Of a DNA stretch of 17,995 bases, positions 7,532 to 13,538 are shown one piece after another; positions within the stretch are counted from its first letter, which is position 1, and each line of letters opens with the position of its first letter. The position numbers were made by a program, and so were the translations under genes. The notes under the pieces were generated by a model. The model had not been told where the DNA came from. It did not search any database and was given only the letters and a program-made list of their open reading frames with translations. Origin of the DNA: Deltaproteobacteria bacterium (lineage in GTDB: Bacteria > Desulfobacterota > Deferrimicrobia > Deferrimicrobiales > Deferrimicrobiaceae); contig PQAK01000055.1 of the NCBI GenBank assembly GCA_003105225.1, positions 296 to 18,290 of the forward strand, in the 5' to 3' direction.

Positions 7532-8596
7532 ATGAGCCCTGTCCAGGCCGACTTCGCGAAGTACGAACGGGCGCTCCGCCGGTACTACCAGATCCCCGCC
7601 GCCGAAAGGAAGACGAGGGACCGGGAAAAGATCCTGAAGATCCTGGGCGTGGAGAACCCCCAGGAGTTCCTGGGGATGCACATTCCCCTGTGGGAAGCCA
7701 AGGTCGACGAGCTGCTCGATCCGACGAGTTCGGACATGCTCCCCATCAGCATCTCGCATTCCTACGTGAACTGGGTCCGGGGCGCGATCCGGCTGATGCC
7801 GGAGCCGGCACGTGTGAAGATCTTCGCCTCCAAGCTCAAGGCGACCGGGCTCAAAAAAGCCATCCTGACGCTCCTGTCGCGGATCGAGAAGAACGCCCCG
7901 CGCGATTTTACCGTCCTCGACGTGGAGCTCGTCGAGAAGGTGCACAAGGACACGCTCTTCACCGTGAAGGACAACGGGGGGCGGAAGCACCGGCTCTACC
8001 TCTCCCGTTTCGGATGCCTCGGGGAGTACATCTACGCCGGCCTGCCGGGCCTGGTCGGACTGCCCGCCCTGCCCGTCGTGTATCATTTGAGCCCGCAGGG
8101 CGAGGAGGTGCTCCTGAAGCCGATGGAGGAGGGGATCAACATCTTCCTGGACGAGGATATCCCCGTTTCCCGGATCCAGAAGGACGGCGACTGGTGGGTG
8201 GAGGGGGCCGCCCGGCAGGACGCCCTGGGAGACTGCATCGGGACCGCGCTGCGGTACGGCCACTACGTGGCGACCCCCGCGAAGCAGATCGTGATGATCG
8301 ACAACATCGAGATGTTCCACCTGGACGATGCCGACGTCCGCATCCACGAACCGATCTACGAGTTCCTTCCGAAGAAAGCGTATCCGGACGAGTCGGGAAA
8401 GCGCGCCGGCCTTCAGAACCGGATGCAGAAGGCCTACGAACAGGCCTACCACGACCAGATGGCCATCATCGCCGCCGAATGGGGGGAGATCGAGCGGTAC
8501 CTCATCGAGATGCGGCGCCACGTCCGGAACTATTCGGGAGAGGTCATCGAGACCGTTCTCACCAAGATCAAGGCCCGGGTATCCGGCCAGCGATGA
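7532..8596 (+). CDS. Conserved-looking hypothetical protein, possibly kinase-fold
   Basis: 354 aa, soluble, no signal peptide or membrane segment. I do not recognise the family with certainty. The N-terminal ~130 residues are helical and charged. Residues ~135-200 (VKDNGGRKHRLYLSR, then GEYIYAGLPGLVGLPALPV) look like the N-lobe of atypical kinases related to the PI3/4-kinase or HipA type, in which this pattern holds the ATP-binding Lys. Residues ~225-265 (DALGDCIGTALRYGHYV, then QIVMIDNIEMF with Asp257) resemble their catalytic loop and metal-binding IDN. The usual D-R-H-x-x-N catalytic loop is not conserved, so it could be a pseudokinase or an unrelated fold. The C-terminal ~70 residues are helical. 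The stop overlaps the ATG of the acylase gene, so the two are co-translated. Strong GGGGAGAG site upstream. Confidence 0.6.
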   Translation: MSPVQADFAKYERALRRYYQIPAAERKTRDREKILKILGVENPQEFLGMHIPLWEAKVDELLDPTSSDMLPISISHSYVNWVRGAIRLMPEPARVKIFASKLKATGLKKAILTLLSRIEKNAPRDFTVLDVELVEKVHKDTLFTVKDNGGRKHRLYLSRFGCLGEYIYAGLPGLVGLPALPVVYHLSPQGEEVLLKPMEEGINIFLDEDIPVSRIQKDGDWWVEGAARQDALGDCIGTALRYGHYVATPAKQIVMIDNIEMFHLDDADVRIHEPIYEFLPKKAYPDESGKRAGLQNRMQKAYEQAYHDQMAIIAAEWGEIERYLIEMRRHVRNYSGEVIETVLTKIKARVSGQR

Positions 8597-10986
8597 GGCG
8601 GGAGGCCCCGCCGGCGCTCGCGGTCAAGGCCGCGCTGCTTCTTGCCGCCGGGACGCTCCTGTTCTGTTCCTGTTCCACGTTTTTCCGGGGAAGCGTCCCG
8701 CAACGGGACGGCGTCCTTGAGGTCCCCGGCCTGTTCGCCCCGGTGGAGATCGTACGGGACCGGTTCGGCATCCCCCATATCCTCGCGAAAAACGACCACG
8801 ACCTCCTGTTCGCGCAGGGGTTTGCGCACGCGCAGGACCGGCTGTTCCAGATGGACCTGGATCGGCGGCTGGCGCGCGGCGAGCTCGCCGAGCTTTTCGG
8901 GGAAAAGGCGCTCCCCGCCGACCGCCTCTTCCGGCACCTGGGACTTGCCGCACGCGCCCCCTCCCTTTTCGCGGGATGGCCCGCGAAGACCCGGGAGATC
9001 GTGCAGGCCTACTGCGACGGAGTCAATGCGGGGATGGCCTCGCTCAGCGCCTGGCCCGTGGAGTTCCGCCTCCTGGGGGCGGCCCCGAGGCGATGGACGC
9101 CGGAGGATGTGGCCGCGGGCGCGCTTCTCAAGTCTTTCGGGCTGGCCCAGTGGATCGAGGAGCCCGTCCTCTACCGGATCGCGCTGCGCCTGTCTCCGGA
9201 GAAATTCGCGGAGCTGCTCCCCCGGGTGCCGCCCGGATCGCCGGTGATGGCGCCTTCGGCTTCGGGCCCGGCGGCGAAGCTGCCGTTGCCTCCGTCGGTG
9301 CTGACCGAGGGGATCGCGTCCCTTCGGCGGACCGTGGGAGATTTCCCCCGGTCCGGGGGATCGAACGGCTGGGCCGTTTCCGGGAGGAAAAGCGCGACCG
9401 GGCGCCCTCTCCTGGCGAACGATCCCCACATGATCCTCCCCTGCCCTTCGCTATGGTACGAGGTCCAGTTGACCGCGCCCGGCGTGGACGTCTACGGCGT
9501 TTCGTTTCCGGGGGCACCCGGCGTGGTGATCGGCCACAACCCGAGGATCGCCTGGGGGTTCACCAGCGCGATGCTGGACGACGCGGACTTCTTCATCGAG
9601 AGGATCGAGGGGGACCAGGTGATGTTCCGGAAGCGGTGGATCCCCCTGTCGCGCCGCGTGGAGACGATCCGTGTCAAGGGCGGGAAGGACGAGGTCCTGA
9701 CGGTCCTCGAAACGCCGCACGGGCCGATCCTGTCCCCGGCGCTGCCCGGAATCTCCTCCGCTCTCTCCTTTCACTGGGTGGGATACGACGGCGGCGATCC
9801 GGTCGGCGCCCTGCACGCGCTGGATCGCGCCCGGAACCGCGAGGAATTCCTCGCGGCGGTGTCCGGCTTCCCGCATCCCGCGCAGAACATCGTGTACGCC
9901 GACCTCGAGGGCAACATCGGGGTGGTGCTGGCGGGAAGGATTCCGGTGCGCAAGGGGGGCTCCACCCTGCTCCCGGTCCCGGGCGACACCGGGGAGTGGG
10001 ACTGGAAGGGGTTCGTCCCGTTTTCGGAGAACCCCCGGGTGTGGAATCCGCCCGAACAGTTCGTCGCGGCCGCGAACTTCGCCCCCGCGGGGACCTCGTT
10101 CCGGCACTATCTTTCCCGCCTCTACGAGCCTCCCGAACGGGGGAGACGGATTTTGCGGATGCTGGGCTCGAAAGAGAAATTTACAGTGGAGGCCTTCGAG
10201 CGGATGCAGACCGACGTCCTGCTTCCGGACGCGGCCAAGGCGGTGGCGCTCGCGGTCCAGGTTGCGAAAAACCGGGAGGCGGAATCCCCCGCGTTCCGGG
10301 ATGCGGCGCAGATCCTCTCGGAATGGGACCTGTCCGCGGGGGCGGACAGCAGGGGGGCGCTCCTGTTCGAGGTCTTCTACGAGAAGCTGATCGAGAACGT
10401 GTTCCGGGACGAGCTCGGGGACGATCTCTACGCGGAGTTCACGCGATCCTCCCGCCTGGCATGGAACGTCATGGACCGCGTGATCGAGAACCGGGACTCG
10501 CTGTTTTTCGTGAACGCGGCGACGGGGCGGAAGGATTCCCTCGACGACCTCGTTGCCCGCTCCCTCTTCTCCGCGATGTCGTTCCTGAAGGACCGCCTGG
10601 GGGGCGCCTCTTCGACCTGGAGGTGGGGAAGGCTTCACCAGCTCACCCTGGAGCACCCCTTCGGGAAGAAGCGGTACCTCCGGCGGTGGTTCAACATCGG
10701 GCCGATCGCCGTGGGGGGTGACGGGAAGACGGTCTTCAAGGAGGAATTCCGGCACGGAACGGACTTCCAGGTACTGGTCGGACCGGCGATGCGGCAGGTG
10801 GTCCCCCTCGGGGACCGGCGGCATGCGCGCTCCGTGATCACGACGGGCGCATCGGGCCATTTCTACGAGCGGCACTACCGGGATCAAAACCCTCTCTGGC
10901 TCTCGGGAAAGACGCACCCCGCATGGACCGCGCCGGAAGACGTGGCGTCGAACCGGGAAGCGCGCCTGGAGCTTGTCCCGAAATAA
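8593..10986 (+). CDS. Penicillin amidase (acylase) family Ntn hydrolase, probable lipoprotein
   Basis: 797 aa, matching the ~750-850 aa of the S45 family. These are periplasmic proenzymes that cleave themselves before a Ser that becomes the N-terminal nucleophile of the beta chain. Here the site is GGSNGWAVSG with Ser257, giving an alpha chain of ~230 residues after export and a beta chain of ~540. Other family blocks are RDRFGIPHILAKN and AQGFAHAQDRLFQMDL (alpha chain), LLANDPHM, GAPGVVIGHNPRIAWGFT, HGPILSP and HPAQNIVYADLEGNIG. The N-terminus is basic, then LLLAAGTLLFCSC, a probable though imperfect lipobox. The family hydrolyses amides, including beta-lactam side chains and acyl-homoserine lactones; the substrate here is unknown. 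The ATG at 8593 is chosen because it overlaps the upstream stop and gives a proper signal sequence. Confidence 0.9.
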   Translation: MRREAPPALAVKAALLLAAGTLLFCSCSTFFRGSVPQRDGVLEVPGLFAPVEIVRDRFGIPHILAKNDHDLLFAQGFAHAQDRLFQMDLDRRLARGELAELFGEKALPADRLFRHLGLAARAPSLFAGWPAKTREIVQAYCDGVNAGMASLSAWPVEFRLLGAAPRRWTPEDVAAGALLKSFGLAQWIEEPVLYRIALRLSPEKFAELLPRVPPGSPVMAPSASGPAAKLPLPPSVLTEGIASLRRTVGDFPRSGGSNGWAVSGRKSATGRPLLANDPHMILPCPSLWYEVQLTAPGVDVYGVSFPGAPGVVIGHNPRIAWGFTSAMLDDADFFIERIEGDQVMFRKRWIPLSRRVETIRVKGGKDEVLTVLETPHGPILSPALPGISSALSFHWVGYDGGDPVGALHALDRARNREEFLAAVSGFPHPAQNIVYADLEGNIGVVLAGRIPVRKGGSTLLPVPGDTGEWDWKGFVPFSENPRVWNPPEQFVAAANFAPAGTSFRHYLSRLYEPPERGRRILRMLGSKEKFTVEAFERMQTDVLLPDAAKAVALAVQVAKNREAESPAFRDAAQILSEWDLSAGADSRGALLFEVFYEKLIENVFRDELGDDLYAEFTRSSRLAWNVMDRVIENRDSLFFVNAATGRKDSLDDLVARSLFSAMSFLKDRLGGASSTWRWGRLHQLTLEHPFGKKRYLRRWFNIGPIAVGGDGKTVFKEEFRHGTDFQVLVGPAMRQVVPLGDRRHARSVITTGASGHFYERHYRDQNPLWLSGKTHPAWTAPEDVASNREARLELVPK

Positions 10987-10995
10987 CCCTTCCCG

Positions 10996-11238
10996 CTATT
11001 TGCCGTTGCGTGAGGAACGTTCCAGGAAGTATTTCTCGATAAGATAAAATGCCACCGGCAGAGCGACGACGACCCCGACCACCTTGAGGATCAGGCGAAG
11101 GGTCCGGGAGACGACGCCCGCCAGCCCGGCCACGATCTCCGGGATCGATGCCCCGAGGAACACGGCGGCGGCGATTCCGCCGAGAAGGGCCCATCCGAAC
11201 AGCAGCCGCGAACCCGGACGTTTACGCGTCTCCGGCAT
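10996..11238 (-). CDS. Small membrane protein of unknown function
   Basis: 80 aa read from the ATG at 11238 (MPETRKRPG). A basic N-terminus is followed by two hydrophobic segments (about residues 13-38 and 43-65, with GWALLGGIAAAVFLGAS and LILKVVGVVVALPVAFYLI) and a charged tail (EKYFLERSSRNGK). I do not recognise the family. The frame is open to another ATG at 11256, but those six extra codons lie inside the left arm of the repeat element (11240-11419), so I prefer the inner start; neither has a clear Shine-Dalgarno. It converges with the acylase gene with only 9 bases between the stops. A perfect TATAAT on the minus strand at 11485-11490 could drive it through the repeat element. Reality of the gene is likely but not certain. 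Confidence 0.55.
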   Translation of the reverse strand: MPETRKRPGSRLLFGWALLGGIAAAVFLGASIPEIVAGLAGVVSRTLRLILKVVGVVVALPVAFYLIEKYFLERSSRNGK

Positions 11239-11239
11239 C

Positions 11240-11419
11240 CTAGTGTTGCGCTTCATAATTACGGCGACGTATTTGTTTTCGACACGGCACCGAGAGCGTC
11301 GATGCGCCGGTCCGGCAAGGCGCGCGACTGAGGCGTACTGTTAAGTACGGCGCAAGGAGCGCAACGAGCGGATGCAGCGGCGCTCGAATGCAGGCGTAAT
11401 GATGAAACGCGGCACTTAG
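11240..11419. repeat. Palindromic repeat element with imperfect terminal inverted repeats (MITE/REP-like)
   Basis: About 180 bases of non-coding sequence whose ends are imperfect inverted copies. The left end reads CTAGTGTTGCGCTTCATAAT (11240-11259) then TACGGCG; the right end, read on the other strand from 11419, starts CTAAGTGCCGCGTTTCATCA then TTACGCC. With one gap, about 20 of 27 positions agree. Close to the centre is a perfect small hairpin, CGTACT-GTTA-AGTACG (11334-11349). The arrangement is that of a non-autonomous, dispersed palindromic element; the GGCGTAC-type centre and TTTCAT ends resemble intergenic repeats I associate with deltaproteobacterial genomes (from memory, not verified). 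There is no second copy in this window and no clear target duplication. Confidence 0.6.
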
Positions 11420-11484
11420 TCTCCTGAAACGGGAATCGCCTGGATCGTACTCCCGGATTCGGCGCAATTCCCCCGATCGTACGG

Positions 11485-11490
11485 ATTATA
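11485..11490 (-). promoter_or_regulatory. Candidate -10 box for the minus-strand small membrane gene
   Basis: TATAAT on the minus strand in otherwise GC-rich DNA. The best -35 candidate (TTTCCC, 11511-11516 on the minus strand) is 20 bases away, longer than ideal. Transcription from here would cross the direct GATCGTAC repeats and the palindromic element before reaching the small membrane gene. Confidence 0.3.
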
Positions 11491-11573
11491 CCACCGCCCC
11501 CCTCGGCTCCGGGAAACCGGCAGGATTCTTGGGAAATCTAATAGGGGACGGCAGGAGGGAGCGGGGGAGGGCC

Positions 11574-12614
11574 ATGGCAAAAACCGTCAGGAACCGGCTG
11601 TTTCTCGTCCGGGAGGAAAATGCGGAAAAGCGGCAGGCCGCAGGGTCCGGCAGCGGCGCGGAGACGCGATCCGACGTCGAGCTGCTGGACGCCTACTCCC
11701 GCGCCGTCATCGCCGTTGTGGACGCCGTCGGATCGGCGGTCGTCGGCATCTCGGGCAAACGGGCCGTCGCCGACGGGGGGGCCGACACGGCAGGGGCCGG
11801 CTCGGGAGTGATCGTCACGCCGGACGGCTACATCCTGACGAACCACCACGTGGTGGAGGAATCGGATTCCCTCCAGGTGACGCTCAAGGATGGAACGGCG
11901 ATGGGGGCCGTTCCGGTCGGCTCCGATTCGGCCAACGATCTCGCGCTGATCCGCGCCGGGGGTTCGGGGATGCCGTACGCGACGCTTGGCGACTCCGGGG
12001 AGCTGCGGGTGGGCCAGCTCGTGATCGCGATCGGAAACCCGTACGGTTTCCAATCCACCGTGTCGACGGGGGTCATCAGCGCCCTGGGGCGGGGATTGAG
12101 GAGCCGGGAAGGCCGGCCGATCGAAAATGTCATCCAGCACACAGCCCCTCTCAATCCGGGCAATTCCGGCGGGCCGCTGGTGGACTCCCGCGGCCGGGTC
12201 GTGGGGATCAACACGGCGATCATCCCGATCGCCCAGGGGATCGGCTTCTCCATCCCCGCCAACACGGCGCGGTTCGTGATTTCCCAGCTCCTGACGGTCG
12301 GCAGGGTCCGGAGGGGATACCTGGGGATCACCGCGCGGCAGCGCCCCGTCGACCGGAGGCTGGCCCGTCTCCATGGCCTGCCGTTCGACGTCGCCGTCGA
12401 GGTGGTCTCGCTGGATCCCCGGGGTCCGGCGGCATCCGCCGGGGTGCGCGCAGGGGATCTCATCGTCCTGCTGGACGGGAAGGCGGTCCGCAGCGTGGAC
12501 GATATCTACCGCATCCTGGGGTCGGGGAAGGTGGGGATGCCGCTGGCGCTCTCCGTGATCCGCGGGAGGGACCGGGTCGGGATCGAGATCATCAACACGG
12601 AATCCGGGGGGTAA
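11574..12614 (+). CDS. HtrA/Deg-type trypsin-like serine protease with one PDZ domain
   Basis: 346 aa: an S1C protease domain (about residues 35-240) followed by a single PDZ domain (about 250-340, with RRGYLGI, DPRGPAASAGVRAGDLIV and DGKAVRSVDDI). The catalytic triad is complete: His92 in TNHHVV, Asp122 in NDLALI, Ser198 in GNSGGPL, with the GFSIP loop after it. HtrA proteins degrade or hold misfolded proteins, normally in the periplasm. Here the N-terminus (MAKTVRNRLFLVREENAEK) has no hydrophobic signal or anchor, so the protein may stay in the cytoplasm. An upstream TTG at 11529 is in frame but adds no signal peptide; ATG 11574 is preferred because GGGGGAGG lies directly upstream. It converges on the RCK gene. 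Confidence 0.88.
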   Translation: MAKTVRNRLFLVREENAEKRQAAGSGSGAETRSDVELLDAYSRAVIAVVDAVGSAVVGISGKRAVADGGADTAGAGSGVIVTPDGYILTNHHVVEESDSLQVTLKDGTAMGAVPVGSDSANDLALIRAGGSGMPYATLGDSGELRVGQLVIAIGNPYGFQSTVSTGVISALGRGLRSREGRPIENVIQHTAPLNPGNSGGPLVDSRGRVVGINTAIIPIAQGIGFSIPANTARFVISQLLTVGRVRRGYLGITARQRPVDRRLARLHGLPFDVAVEVVSLDPRGPAASAGVRAGDLIVLLDGKAVRSVDDIYRILGSGKVGMPLALSVIRGRDRVGIEIINTESGG

Positions 12615-12620
12615 TTCCGC

Positions 12621-12633
12621 CCCCGCCGCGGGG
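12621..12633. terminator. Short hairpin between convergent genes
   Basis: CCCCG-CCG-CGGGG fills the 20-base gap between the HtrA stop (12614) and the RCK gene stop (12635). It could serve as a bidirectional terminator, but the stem is only 5 bp and neither strand shows a T-run. Confidence 0.3.
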
Positions 12634-12634
12634 A

Positions 12635-13399
12635 TTACAGGGCTACCGGCCCGGCGGAATATTTCTCGATCATCCTTCCCACCATCAAGCCCCCCTCGTG
12701 CTCGGGGATGATCACTTCGTCGGCGCCCGAATTCCGCATCGCCTGGGCGTACCGCTGCTGGCCCGCCCGCGTGATGATCCTCAAGGAAGGGTTCATCGCC
12801 TTGGCGGTCACCGTGATGTAGAGGTTGTCCGCATCGTTGTCGATCACGATGCAGATGCCCCGGGCCCTCGCGATCCCCGCCGCCTCCAGGGTGTCGTGGC
12901 GCTTGGCATCCCCCGTGACGATGGGCAGGCCCTCCTGCAGCAGCTGACGATACAGCCCCTCGTTCGTTTCGATGAGGACGAAGGGGATCTTGAGACGATC
13001 GAGCTGGTCCACGACGGTCCGGCCCACCTGCCCGTATCCGCATATGATGAAATGATCCCGCAGCTTCTCGATTTTCGCGTCGTTGACCATCAGCTTCCAC
13101 GCCTCCTTTCCCTGCTTCCGGAAAATGGTGACGAGAACCCGCTCGGCGACCCAGATCTGGAATGCGAAGACCCCCACGTAGACCAGCAGGGAAAAGAACT
13201 TCGTGGCGTCCTGCACCTTGTCGACATGGATCGAATGGGGCTGGAAGATCCAGAAAAGGGCATCCTGCCAGCGAAGCCCCTCCAGTCGGGAGTAGCCTCC
13301 CACGCAAAGGGCGATGAAGGCGGCGAACGAAAGGACGGGCAGCCACAACCGCCGGAGGAAGACGGCCAGGACGCCGGAAGGTGCGGTTCGAATCCCCAT
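12635..13399 (-). CDS. Two-TM membrane protein with RCK/TrkA-N domain, lacking a K+ selectivity filter
   Basis: 254 aa. Two hydrophobic segments (about residues 17-36 and 68-92) flank a short loop with a pore-helix-like QDALFWIF; then an RCK_N Rossmann domain (116-235) has GYGQVG (121-126), an acidic residue after strand 2 (LIETNEG), TGDAKRHDTLEAAGI and a late GADEVIIPEHEGG. The layout is that of a 2TM potassium channel, but the expected TVGYG-type filter is absent (the loop reads QPHSIHV), so it may be a non-conducting regulator or another ion channel type. No TrkA_C domain follows. The start at 13399 has AGGAGAGGG just upstream; the open frame extends further 5' but into the narK gene and is not credible. 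It is divergent from narK, sharing a 139-base control region. Confidence 0.75.
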   Translation of the reverse strand: MGIRTAPSGVLAVFLRRLWLPVLSFAAFIALCVGGYSRLEGLRWQDALFWIFQPHSIHVDKVQDATKFFSLLVYVGVFAFQIWVAERVLVTIFRKQGKEAWKLMVNDAKIEKLRDHFIICGYGQVGRTVVDQLDRLKIPFVLIETNEGLYRQLLQEGLPIVTGDAKRHDTLEAAGIARARGICIVIDNDADNLYITVTAKAMNPSLRIITRAGQQRYAQAMRNSGADEVIIPEHEGGLMVGRMIEKYSAGPVAL

Positions 13400-13538
13400 G
13401 CCCTCTCCTGGAGACGGCGGGCGCCCCCGAAAAACTTCCCGGTCCCTTATATTCGTAAAGTATAATTTAGTTGCAACCTTTTGGGTACCTGAGGATCTAA
13501 CTGCGTCAGATTCCGGCTCCGTCGTGGAGGGTATCCCG
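13400..13538. promoter_or_regulatory. Divergent control region of the RCK gene and the nar operon
   Basis: A short AT-rich island (13446-13487) in GC-rich DNA. TATAAT at 13461-13466 is a good -10 for narK, though no strong -35 lies 16-18 bases before it, which suits an activator-dependent promoter. On the minus strand TTGCAA (about 13471-13476) and TATAAG about 19 bases on could serve the RCK gene. Downstream of the narK -10 is an imperfect palindrome, ATCTAAC-TGC-GTCAGAT (13495-13511), a possible operator in the leader. I see no clear FNR box (TTGAT-N4-ATCAA). The narK ribosome site is GGAGGG, 13526-13531. Confidence 0.45.

Larger units (their letters stand above)
11239..11573. other. Gene-free region between the divergent small membrane gene and HtrA gene
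   Basis: This 335-base stretch holds the repeat element (11240-11419) and, to its right, a short putative control region. That region has two direct copies of GATCGTAC (11443-11450 and 11475-11482, 32 bases apart) and a perfect TATAAT on the minus strand (11485-11490). On the plus strand a purine-rich leader (AGGAGG at 11553-11558, GGGGGAGG at 11563-11570) precedes the HtrA start. I see no RNA gene. Confidence 0.5.

Noticed and set aside
7690..8592. 301-codon N-terminal extension of the acylase frame
   Set aside because: It runs through the preceding gene in another frame and is low-complexity; the ATG at 8593 begins a proper signal sequence and overlaps the upstream stop.
8976..10721. 581-codon plus-strand open frame inside the acylase gene
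   Set aside because: The acylase frame carries all Ntn-hydrolase motifs; the other frame gives an Arg/Gly-rich shadow product.
11240..11467. 75-codon minus-strand open frame through the repeat element
   Set aside because: It lies almost wholly in the palindromic element, has no ribosome site and no protein-like pattern.
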